From: Selenomonadaceae bacterium UBA2897
Lineage (GTDB): Bacteria; Bacillota; Negativicutes; Selenomonadales; Selenomonadaceae
Assembly (NCBI GenBank): GCA_002350105.1
Contig: DEDT01000030.1
Coordinates: forward strand, 1-5,988
Direction: 5' to 3'
DNA length: 5,988 nt
In this document: positions 1 through 5,988 of the stretch, one piece after another
Layout: every line of letters begins with the position of its first letter
How positions within the stretch are numbered: the stretch's first letter is position 1
Made by a program: the position numbers and the translations under genes
Notes under the pieces: generated by a model
Database searches by the model: none
Seen by the model: only the letters and a program-made list of their open reading frames with translations
What the model was told of the DNA's origin: nothing

Positions 1-1419
1 GACGGAGCCTGTGGTACGGGCGGTATGCTGACCGTAGGCGAGGAGCGGATGCGCGAGCTCGCAGCGGCGACGCATAAGAATATCTCCGTGCATCTCTACG
101 GTCAGGAAAATGCCGATGAAACCTATGCCATTGCCAAGGCCGATATGCTGCTCAAGGGCGAGGAGGCCGATCATATTGCCTACGGTTCGACGATTTCGGA
201 GGACCAGTTCGCGGGTAAGACGTTCGATTTCTGCCTGTCCAATCCGCCCTTTGGCACGCCGTGGAAAAAGGACCTCGTGACCTGGGGTATCAAGAAGAAG
301 GAAGAAATCACCGACCTGCGCTTCGTCACGCAGTACGACGGCGAGTCCTACAGCATGGTGCCGGACATCGGCGACCCGCAGATGCTCTTCCTCGCGAACA
401 ACGTCAGCAAAATGAAGACGGATACGGCGTTGGGCGGGCGTATCGTCGAGGTACATAACGGCTCGTCGCTCTTTAACGGCAAGGCGGGCAGCGGTGCGAG
501 CAATCTGCGCCGTTATATCATCGAGCAGGATATGCTGGAGGCTATCGTGGCGCTGCCGGAGAACATGTTCTATAACACGGGCATTGGCACATTCCTTTGG
601 CTTGTCACGAACCGTAAAGCACCTGAGCGGCGCGGTAAAATTCAACTCATCGACGCCACGAAAATGAAAAAGCCCCTGCGCAAGAATATTGGGCAGAAAA
701 ATTGCGAAATTACACGCTCCTGCCGCGAGCAAATTATGGCATTCTATCAGGCCTTTGAGCAGGCGGACACCAAATACAGCAAAGTTTTCCCTAATGCGGA
801 GTTCGGCTACTGGTCGGTGGAGGTGGCACGGCCCCTGCGCCTGCGCGTGCAGGCAGATGCGGAGCACCTCGACATGCTGCATGATGAAACCCTGGCCGCC
901 TGTGTCCGCAAGGTGCTGGCGGGGCAGGAAAGCACGGATGATTTCTCCACCTTCCTGGCGGCAGTCAAGGCGGAGGTGCAGGCAGGCGGCGTGCGCTTCA
1001 CGAAGAAAATGGAAGCGAAGCTCCGTGCTAATCTCACCGAGATAGAGGGGCAGGCGCAGCCGGTCATCGCCAAGGCGTGCAAGCGTGGTACAGAGCCGGA
1101 TGCTGTCTTTGGCCGCTACCAAAGTGAGGGTCAATGCGTCACCTACGAGGCCGACAGTAACCTCAAGGAGACGGAGCAGATACCGCTGACCTACCCCGGC
1201 GGCATCGAGGCCTATTATCAAAAGGAAGTCCAGCCCTATGCCCCCGATAGCTGGCTGATGGAGAAATCCATCAAAATCGGCTATGAGCTCAGCTTCACGA
1301 AATACTTCTACGAGCCCGTGCAGCTGCGCTCCCTCGCGGACATTGACCGCGACATCCTCGTGACCAAGCAGGAAATGGCAGGCCTGCTCGATGCCATTGT
1401 AGGGGAGGGGGGCAAATGA
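1..1419 (+). CDS. hsdM: Type I restriction-modification methyltransferase subunit HsdM, 5'-truncated by the window edge
   Basis: This is the modification subunit of a type I system. It transfers a methyl group from S-adenosylmethionine to adenine N6 within the site chosen by HsdS. The frame is open from base 1, so the ATG at 25 is internal and not the start. The first visible residues, DGACGTGG (1-8 of the 472 seen), are the SAM-binding motif I. A GQE segment (33-35) follows, then the catalytic motif IV NPPF (81-84), then ALPENMFYNTGIGT (184-197), a block typical of HsdM. The C-terminal half is helical and would contact HsdS. Known HsdM proteins carry an N-terminal helical domain plus the start of the methylase fold before motif I, so roughly 150-250 residues are probably missing to the left. 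The stop overlaps the hsdS start. The visible part has no frameshift and keeps both key motifs, so the gene looks functional. The family assignment is secure. Confidence 0.96.
   Translation, partial: DGACGTGGMLTVGEERMRELAAATHKNISVHLYGQENADETYAIAKADMLLKGEEADHIAYGSTISEDQFAGKTFDFCLSNPPFGTPWKKDLVTWGIKKKEEITDLRFVTQYDGESYSMVPDIGDPQMLFLANNVSKMKTDTALGGRIVEVHNGSSLFNGKAGSGASNLRRYIIEQDMLEAIVALPENMFYNTGIGTFLWLVTNRKAPERRGKIQLIDATKMKKPLRKNIGQKNCEITRSCREQIMAFYQAFEQADTKYSKVFPNAEFGYWSVEVARPLRLRVQADAEHLDMLHDETLAACVRKVLAGQESTDDFSTFLAAVKAEVQAGGVRFTKKMEAKLRANLTEIEGQAQPVIAKACKRGTEPDAVFGRYQSEGQCVTYEADSNLKETEQIPLTYPGGIEAYYQKEVQPYAPDSWLMEKSIKIGYELSFTKYFYEPVQLRSLADIDRDILVTKQEMAGLLDAIVGEGGK
1403..1408 (+). promoter_or_regulatory. 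Ribosome-binding site of hsdS
   Basis: GGGAGG lies 7 bases before the hsdS ATG, inside the purine run AGGGGAGGGGGG (1401-1412) at the very end of hsdM. It is a strong match to the 16S anti-Shine-Dalgarno. It fixes the hsdS start at 1416, within an ATGA overlap that favours coupled translation. Confidence 0.85.
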
Positions 1420-2756
1420 AGCGGTATCCGGTGTACAAGGAATCAAGCATTCCGTTTGTAGATGAAATTCCTGATACCTGGAAAGAAATTAGGATAAAAA
1501 ATGCTTTTTCTACAGTATCAGATAAAAACCACGTGAATGAACAGATGCTATCTGTTTTTTTGAACCAGGGCGTTATACTGTATCGCCGTTCTGGTGGTGA
1601 GCAAGTTCACAAGCCCAGTGAAGATTTAACGAACTACCAATTGGTTAAAGTAGGTGATTTGGTTCTCAATAATCAACAGGCATGGCGTGGTTCAGTAGGA
1701 GTTTCTGAATATCAAGGAATTATCAGTCCTGCATATTTTGTTTTGCGTCAACGGAACAATTTTTATGTTAAGGCTTATTTGAATTATTTGGTACGTAATA
1801 AATGCATAGTTAACCAGTTTGCTATGTCTTCGAAAGGTGTTGGCTCTATACAGCGACAGATTTATGAACCATATCTACGCAATGTAGTTTTGTTATTGCC
1901 ACCGATAGAAGAACAGCAGCAGATTGTCCGTTATCTCGATGCGCAGACGTCGCAGATTGACCGCGCTATCCGTGGCTATGAGCGCTTGCTGGAACTGCTC
2001 GAAGAACGTAAGACGGCAGTCATCAACGAGGCCGTCACAAAGGGCGTGCGGTGGGGCGTGGCGATGAAGGAAAGTGGTGTCGATTGGCTGGGAGAGTTTC
2101 CTGCACATTGGAAGCTAAGCACGGTCAAGCAGCATTTTCATATTAAAAAGGATATTGCGGGCAAAGATGGATACGATGTTCTTTCCATAACGCAGTCAGG
2201 AATCAGAAAAAAGAATGTTGCTAGTAACGAAGGGCAACTTGCAAATGATTATTCGGGTTATCAGTTCGTAAATTCAGGCGAGTTTGCCATGAACCACATG
2301 GATTTATTGACGGGGTATATCGGCCTTTCACCGTATTTTGGTGTCACTAGCCCTGATTATCGTGTGTTCGTTTTGGATGATGTAGAACATTGTGACGCAG
2401 AATATTTTTTGCATGTGTTTCAACTCGGCTACAAGCGGCGAATTTTTTATAAATTCGGGCGTGGTGCGGCATCAAAGGGGCGCTGGCGGTTGCCTGCACG
2501 AGCTTTTTTAAGCTATGCAATTCCATTGCCACCTATTGAAGAACAACGCGATATTGTACAGTATATTGATGCGCAACAACGTCAATTAGACAAGGCTATT
2601 GTTGGCATTCAACGAGAAATGGATTTGTTGCGCGAGCGCCGCACGCGCCTGATTGCCGATGTGGTGACGGGGCAGATTGATGTGCGCGACGCGGTGGTGC
2701 CGGAGACCGGGGAGGTGTGCGACGATGACGACGGACACGACGGAGCGGGGGCTTGA
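1416..2756 (+). CDS. hsdS: Type I restriction-modification specificity subunit HsdS
   Basis: This is the DNA-recognition subunit, 446 residues, the usual size for a full two-domain HsdS. It binds a bipartite target and scaffolds HsdM and HsdR. The layout is a tandem repeat: recognition domain 1 (about 1-161), a conserved helical spacer starting PPIEEQ (162-167, to about 211), recognition domain 2 starting near Met217, and a second conserved helix starting PPIEEQ (372-377, to about 425). Each recognition domain opens with a similar block, IPDTWKEIRIKNAF near residue 18 and FPAHWKLSTVKQHF near residue 228. The two spacer helices pair as an antiparallel coiled coil in known HsdS structures and set the gap in the target. 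The start at 1416 is chosen for its ribosome-binding site and the ATGA overlap with hsdM. The last 32 bases overlap hsdR and encode an acidic DDDDGHDG tail. The recognition domains are AT-rich compared with the rest, suggesting exchange. The target sequence cannot be read from the protein by eye. Confidence 0.96.
   Translation: MKRYPVYKESSIPFVDEIPDTWKEIRIKNAFSTVSDKNHVNEQMLSVFLNQGVILYRRSGGEQVHKPSEDLTNYQLVKVGDLVLNNQQAWRGSVGVSEYQGIISPAYFVLRQRNNFYVKAYLNYLVRNKCIVNQFAMSSKGVGSIQRQIYEPYLRNVVLLLPPIEEQQQIVRYLDAQTSQIDRAIRGYERLLELLEERKTAVINEAVTKGVRWGVAMKESGVDWLGEFPAHWKLSTVKQHFHIKKDIAGKDGYDVLSITQSGIRKKNVASNEGQLANDYSGYQFVNSGEFAMNHMDLLTGYIGLSPYFGVTSPDYRVFVLDDVEHCDAEYFLHVFQLGYKRRIFYKFGRGAASKGRWRLPARAFLSYAIPLPPIEEQRDIVQYIDAQQRQLDKAIVGIQREMDLLRERRTRLIADVVTGQIDVRDAVVPETGEVCDDDDGHDGAGA
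1440..1895 (+). other. HsdS target-recognition domain 1, AT-rich segment
   Basis: This segment encodes roughly the first 160 residues of HsdS, the part that reads one half of the bipartite site. Base composition changes here: 1501-1560 has 19 G+C in 60 bases, while 1921-1980 in the following linker has 33 in 60. The hsdM sequence just upstream is also GC-rich. The boundaries given are approximate. The pattern fits a recognition domain acquired from another lineage. Confidence 0.7.
1896..1946 (+). repeat. HsdS conserved-region repeat, copy 1
   Basis: This is the first copy of an in-frame direct repeat encoding L-PPIEEQ and the start of the spacer helix. Aligned without gaps to 2526-2576, exactly 630 bases away, 38 of 51 bases match, including the first eight. 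Such internal repeats in hsdS are known places for recombination between recognition domains. The similarity is also partly explained by protein-level conservation. Confidence 0.75.
2064..2525 (+). other. HsdS target-recognition domain 2, AT-rich segment
   Basis: This segment encodes about residues 217-370 of HsdS, the domain reading the second half-site. It begins at the MKESGVDWLGEFP block, a typical domain opening that resembles the N-terminus of the protein. The first bases are still GC-rich (2041-2100 has 37 G+C in 60). Composition then falls, with 22 in 60 at 2401-2460, and stays low past the end of the domain to about 2630. Confidence 0.7.
2526..2576 (+). repeat. HsdS conserved-region repeat, copy 2
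   Basis: This is the second copy of the direct repeat that also lies at 1896-1946, in the same reading frame and encoding L-PPIEEQ and the start of the distal helix. It matches copy 1 at 38 of 51 bases. Unlike copy 1, this copy keeps the AT-rich composition of the recognition domain before it. Confidence 0.75.
2709..2717 (+). promoter_or_regulatory. Ribosome-binding site of hsdR
   Basis: GGGGAGGTG lies inside hsdS, with its GGAGG core (2711-2715) 9 bases before the ATG at 2725. It decides the hsdR start. The ATG at 2677 in the same frame has no comparable site and would add 16 residues read from sequence conserved for HsdS. Confidence 0.85.
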
Positions 2757-5682
2757 GGCGCTCATTACGACCTACCTGCGCGATGTGAATCGTTATGAGG
2801 AAGGGCACAACAGCGACTACGCGCGGCTTTATGCCCTGGACACGACGCGGCTCTTTCGTTTTTTAGCCGCGACGCAGGCGGCAAAGCTGGAGCAGATGCA
2901 CATCCTCGCGGAGCCCATCGAGAAAAAGCGCTTCCTGCAGTACCTGGATAGACGCCTGAGCAAGGATGGCGTCATAAAACTGCTGCGCAAGGGGCTGGAC
3001 TATAAATACGAGCATTTCGACCTCTTCTATGTGCGGCCTTCGGCGGGCAACGCGCGGGCGGCGGAGCTCTTCGCGGCGAATATTTTCAGCGTGACGCGCC
3101 AGGTGCATTACTCGGAGCAGAATAAGAAGCTGGCACCGGACCTCGTGATTTTCCTCAACGGCCTGCCGATTATCACGTTTGAGTTGAAGAATCAGCTGAC
3201 GAAGCAGAGTACGGCGGACGCCGTGCATCAGTACAAGGTGGACCGCTCGCCAAAGGAGAAGCTCTTTGCCTTCCGTCGTTGCATCGTGCATTTTGCGGTC
3301 GATGACAGCACGGTCGAGATGTGCACCCATTTGGCTGGCAAGGACTCCTGGTTTCTGCCCTTTAACAAAGGCTATCAGGACGGTGCGGGCAATCCACCGA
3401 ATCCGCACGGACTGAAGACGGCCTATCTTTGGGAAGACATTTTGCAGAAAGTGGAGCTGGCCAAGATTATCGAGAACTATGTGCAGGTGACAGAGCGCAA
3501 GGATACCTACACGGGCAAGGCCTCGTACAAGCAAATTTTCCCGCGCTATCATCAGCTGCGCCTCGTGGAGTCGCTGCTCGCCGATGCCCAGCGCGATGGT
3601 GTGGGACAGCGGTATCTCATCCAGCACAGTGCGGGCTCGGGCAAGTCCAACGAGATTGCCTGGCTCGCGCATCAGCTCGTGACGCTGCGGGACGCGGCGG
3701 GGCGGGAGGTCTTTGATACCGTTATCGTCGTGACCGACCGTATCAACCTCGATCGGCAGATTCGCGATACGATCCGCCAGTTTATGCAGGTCACGTCCAC
3801 GGTTGGCTGGGCGAAGGACTCGGCAGAACTCAGGACACTGCTGCAACGCAAGTGTAAAATCATCATCACGGTGGTGCACAAGTTCCAGTTTATTCTGCAG
3901 GATATTGACGCGCATCATGCGCAGGCGACGTTTGCCGTTCTCATCGATGAAGCGCATTCCAGTCAGAACGGCAGCCTCTCGGCCAAGATGAATATGGTGC
4001 TCTCGGATGAGGAGCGCCCCGATGATTTCGAGGATACGGTCAATGCCCTCGTGGAGGAGCGGATTAAGAAAAGAAAACTTCTGCATAATGCGAGCTATTT
4101 CGCCTTCACGGCTACGCCGAAGAACAAGACCCTGGAGATGTTCGGGCGGCGTATTGACCGGCCGGACGGTGAGGTGGAGTACCGTCCGCATTATATCTAT
4201 ACGATGAAACAGGCTATCGAGGAACATTTCATTCTCGATGTGCTGAAATACTATACGCCCGTGCAGAGCTACTATCGTCTCATCAAGACGGCGGAGGATG
4301 ACCCGCGCTTTGACAAGAAAAAGTCGGAAAAGCTTCTGCGCGCTTTCGTGGAGGCACAGCCACGGACTATCGAGCGCAAGGCTGAGATTATCGTGGAGCA
4401 TTTCCATACCGAGGTCATTTCGCGCGGCAAGATCGGCGGGCAGGCGCGGGCGATGGTCGTCACGAAGAGCATTGCGCAGGCTATCGAATATTATGAGGCC
4501 ATCAGCCGCCTGCTGGTAGAGCGGCGCAGTCCCTACCGCGCCCTGATTGCTTTTTCGGGGGAGAAGGAGCACGGCGGCCAGATGATGACCGAGGCGAGTT
4601 TCAACGGCTTCCCCTCCAGTGAGATCGAGCGGCGGTTCAAAGAGAATCCCTACCGCCTGCTCGTGGTGGCGAACAAGTTTCAGACGGGCTTTGATGAACC
4701 ACTGCTGCATACGATGTATGTGGATAAGCCTTTGGCCGACATTATGGCCGTGCAGACGCTTTCCCGGCTGAATCGCTGCCACCCGCTAAAGAAGGACACC
4801 TTTGTGCTGGACTTTGCCAACCGTCCCGAGGTCATACAGGCGGCGTTCTCGCGTTACTACAAGACGACCATGATGTCGGGCGAGACGGATCCCAATAAGC
4901 TGAATGAGCTCATCGAGGCGATGGAGCCGCATGAGGTGTACACGCTGGAGCAGGTGGACCAGTTTGCGGATCAGTATCTGCATGATGTACCACGGCAGGC
5001 GCTTGACCCGTTGCTGGATCGTTCGGTAGAGCGATATTTGGCACTGCCGGTAGAGGATCAGATTGAGTTTAAGAGCTGTGCCAAGAATTTCGTGCGGACG
5101 TATAATTTCCTCGCGGCCATTATGCCTTATGGCAAAGTGGATTGGGAGAAACTATCTATTTTCCTGAAGTTGCTGCTGCTCAAACTGCCTGCACCGCAGG
5201 GCGAGGATTTGACAGATGGCCTATTGGAGGCCGTGGATCTGGAGTCGTATCGTGCTGAGGCGCAGGAGCAGATGTCATTGGCGCTTGCGGATGAGGATGG
5301 TGAGGTTAAGCCCGTGCCCATCAGCGGGCAGATAGGCATCCCCGTACCGGATGTTGAGCTACTCTCTGATATTTTGCATGACTTCCACGAGGTTTGGGGC
5401 GGAGGCAAGCTTTTCCCGCCTGAGCATGAGGAACACGTAGCCGAACAGATTGCCAGCCTGCCGCAGGCCGTGCGCAAAGTGGCGGAATACCAGAATGCCA
5501 TGCAGCACTCCGATGCACAGAATGCACGTGTGGAGAGCGATCAGGCGACGCAGAAGGCCGTGCTGGAGACAATGAGCACAGGCATAGAGCTTTACCGCGC
5601 CTTCACGGGAAATGAGAGTTTCAAGAACTGGCTTTTGCGTGAGGTATTCGAGCAAACCTATGAGCCACGGTCCCGTGGGTAA
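2725..5682 (+). CDS. hsdR: Type I restriction endonuclease subunit HsdR (nuclease and ATP-dependent DNA translocase)
   Basis: This is the restriction subunit, 985 residues, normal for the family. With HsdM and HsdS it pulls in unmethylated DNA by ATP hydrolysis and cuts at a distance. The N-terminal nuclease domain has a PD-(D/E)xK site: D139, E153 and K155, followed by Q169-Y170. The D/E/K spacing equals that recalled for EcoR124I (D151, E165, K167). The superfamily 2 motor follows: Q277 in a YHQL segment, Walker A SAGSGKS (302-308), motif Ia VVTDRINLDRQ (335-345), DEAH (408-411), TATP (462-465), motif IV MVVTKS (577-582), FQTGFDEP (652-659) and motif VI QTLSRLNR (677-684). From about 700 onward is the helical C-terminal region that docks on the methylase core. 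Every motif is intact, so restriction activity is expected. The start at 2725 follows a strong ribosome-binding site and overlaps hsdS by 32 bases, so R is probably translated from the M-S-R message. A terminator follows 43 bases after the stop. Confidence 0.97.
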   Translation: MTTDTTERGLEALITTYLRDVNRYEEGHNSDYARLYALDTTRLFRFLAATQAAKLEQMHILAEPIEKKRFLQYLDRRLSKDGVIKLLRKGLDYKYEHFDLFYVRPSAGNARAAELFAANIFSVTRQVHYSEQNKKLAPDLVIFLNGLPIITFELKNQLTKQSTADAVHQYKVDRSPKEKLFAFRRCIVHFAVDDSTVEMCTHLAGKDSWFLPFNKGYQDGAGNPPNPHGLKTAYLWEDILQKVELAKIIENYVQVTERKDTYTGKASYKQIFPRYHQLRLVESLLADAQRDGVGQRYLIQHSAGSGKSNEIAWLAHQLVTLRDAAGREVFDTVIVVTDRINLDRQIRDTIRQFMQVTSTVGWAKDSAELRTLLQRKCKIIITVVHKFQFILQDIDAHHAQATFAVLIDEAHSSQNGSLSAKMNMVLSDEERPDDFEDTVNALVEERIKKRKLLHNASYFAFTATPKNKTLEMFGRRIDRPDGEVEYRPHYIYTMKQAIEEHFILDVLKYYTPVQSYYRLIKTAEDDPRFDKKKSEKLLRAFVEAQPRTIERKAEIIVEHFHTEVISRGKIGGQARAMVVTKSIAQAIEYYEAISRLLVERRSPYRALIAFSGEKEHGGQMMTEASFNGFPSSEIERRFKENPYRLLVVANKFQTGFDEPLLHTMYVDKPLADIMAVQTLSRLNRCHPLKKDTFVLDFANRPEVIQAAFSRYYKTTMMSGETDPNKLNELIEAMEPHEVYTLEQVDQFADQYLHDVPRQALDPLLDRSVERYLALPVEDQIEFKSCAKNFVRTYNFLAAIMPYGKVDWEKLSIFLKLLLLKLPAPQGEDLTDGLLEAVDLESYRAEAQEQMSLALADEDGEVKPVPISGQIGIPVPDVELLSDILHDFHEVWGGGKLFPPEHEEHVAEQIASLPQAVRKVAEYQNAMQHSDAQNARVESDQATQKAVLETMSTGIELYRAFTGNESFKNWLLREVFEQTYEPRSRG

Positions 5683-5725
5683 TATTTCGCTTAATTTTGC
5701 AGTTGCAATCACGCTTTTAAGTTAG

Positions 5726-5767
5726 CAATAAAGGGCCGCTGCTCGTTGGAGCAGCGGCCCTTTATTG
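5726..5767 (+). terminator. Rho-independent terminator ending the hsd operon, probably bidirectional
   Basis: A perfect 19-bp inverted repeat (5726-5744 with 5749-5767) encloses a GTTG loop. Its core is GC-rich (GGGCCGCTGCTC) and its base is AT-rich. On the + strand the right arm reads CCCTTTATTG, and on the - strand the other arm also reads CCCTTTATTG, so each direction has a short T-rich run after the GC stem. It lies between convergent genes and can stop both hsdR transcripts and those of the - strand gene. The T-run is broken by an A. Confidence 0.9.
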
Positions 5768-5801
5768 TAGTGTATGAAGGAAAAGAAGGAATAGAGGGAA
5801 T

Positions 5802-5856
5802 CCGTTTGGCCGAGGTCACGGGCAGTGGGAACGCTGCCTCCCTCGAGCTGAAACGG
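5802..5856. other. Foldable intergenic segment with three stacked stems
   Basis: Nested complementary arms are visible: 5802-5807 with 5851-5856 (CCGTTT/AAACGG), 5811-5815 with 5841-5845 (CGAGG/CCTCG), and 5821-5825 with 5834-5838 (GGCAG/CTGCC). Small internal loops separate them. Read as + strand RNA, the top stem extends by a U-G and a G-C pair to a GGAA loop, a GNRA-type tetraloop. The segment lies just past the stop of the - strand gene. On the - strand it is followed by a pyrimidine-rich stretch, so it may be a 3' untranslated structure or a weak terminator of that gene. The function is unknown. Confidence 0.4.
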
Positions 5857-5862
5857 TGGGAT

Positions 5863-5988
5863 TTATTTGGTGATATCGTCCGTGAGTTTATACTCCGTGT
5901 CGTTGCCGTCGATGCCGAGGGCGCGCAGGATGGCGAAGTAGACTTCCGTGTTGTCCATGACGCCGTGTATAATGGCACCATGAATTAA
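5863..5988 (-). CDS. C-terminal end of a convergent gene, possibly alkaline phosphatase (partial)
   Basis: Read on the - strand from base 5988, the frame is open for 41 codons and ends at a TAA (5865-5863). The gene starts beyond the right edge, so only the tail is seen. It contains GVMDNTEVYFAILRALGI followed by a polar end, DITK. The peptide looks real: it has a regular amphipathic helix, common residues and mostly C or G in third positions. The D-N-T-E-helix-A-L-G-I pattern resembles the end of PhoA-type alkaline phosphatases; from memory, the E. coli protein ends TDQTDLFYTMKAALGLK. That would make it a secreted or periplasmic phosphate-monoester hydrolase, but no active-site residue is in view and the match is short. 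The coding call is fairly sure and the family is tentative. It converges on hsdR across the shared terminator and is probably not part of the restriction system. Confidence 0.6.
   Translation of the reverse strand, partial: LIHGAIIHGVMDNTEVYFAILRALGIDGNDTEYKLTDDITK

Noticed and set aside
25..27. ATG as the true start of hsdM
   Set aside because: The frame is open to base 1 and encodes the SAM-binding motif just before this ATG, so a start here would remove an essential motif.
2677..2724. Upstream in-frame ATG as the hsdR start
   Set aside because: It would add a Cys/Arg-rich 16-residue leader and lacks a ribosome-binding site. The ATG at 2725 has a strong one and gives a typical HsdR N-terminus.
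1416..2756. Phase-variable (invertible) hsdS
   Set aside because: The two conserved repeats are direct, not inverted, and no second hsdS or recombinase gene is in the window. An element outside the window cannot be excluded.
2863..4782. A 639-codon open frame on the - strand, antisense to hsdR
   Set aside because: It lies wholly within hsdR, whose motifs are intact. Its translation is rich in Arg, His and Leu with no recognisable domain, and it has no plausible ribosome-binding site. Long antisense frames are common opposite GC-rich genes.
5709..5981. A 90-codon - strand frame across the terminator
   Set aside because: It reads through the terminator stem, is rich in Ser, Thr and Arg, and is in a different frame from the plausible coding tail at 5863-5988.
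5746..5988. An 80-codon + strand frame beginning in the terminator loop
   Set aside because: It starts inside the terminator hairpin, has no upstream ribosome-binding site, and overlaps the more convincing - strand coding tail. The peptide resembles nothing known to me.
1..5988. CRISPR array, tRNA, rRNA, insertion sequence or attachment site
   Set aside because: No regularly spaced repeats, transposase frame, terminal inverted repeats or RNA gene signature were seen on either strand.

Overview
The window holds most of one type I restriction-modification locus on the + strand, in the order hsdM-hsdS-hsdR, followed by a strong transcription terminator and the tail end of a convergent gene on the - strand. 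hsdM is cut by the left edge: only the part from the SAM-binding motif to the stop is present. hsdS and hsdR are complete.

Region by region: 1-1419 is the HsdM methyltransferase (N-terminus missing). 1416-2756 is HsdS, the two-domain DNA-recognition subunit, joined to hsdM by an ATGA start/stop overlap. 2725-5682 is HsdR, the ATP-dependent translocase/nuclease, whose start lies inside the end of hsdS. 5683-5725 is a short 3' spacer. 5726-5767 is a perfect 19-bp hairpin with T-rich flanks on both strands. 5768-5862 is non-coding but can fold. 5863-5988 is the C-terminal end of a - strand gene that continues beyond the right edge and may be an alkaline phosphatase.

How the genes work together: HsdS sets the target site and carries two HsdM subunits to form the methylase. 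Adding HsdR gives the restriction complex, which translocates unmethylated DNA and cuts it. The overlapping starts imply one polycistronic message with translational coupling. No promoter can be seen because the operon's 5' end is outside the window.

The most informative feature is the base composition of hsdS. Its two target-recognition domains are AT-rich (about 32-40% GC in sampled 60-base blocks), whereas the linker between them, hsdM and hsdR run at about 55-65%. This is the usual sign of recognition-domain exchange by recombination. I see no second hsdS, recombinase or inverted repeats in the window, so phase variation by inversion is not supported here.

Host: the moderately high GC, strong purine-rich ribosome-binding sites and protein style fit a Bacillota genome of about 55% GC, for example a Negativicutes such as Selenomonas. 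This is a weak inference. I see no previously undescribed system: apart from the mosaic hsdS, the structured intergenic segment and the edge gene, this is a standard and apparently intact type I system.
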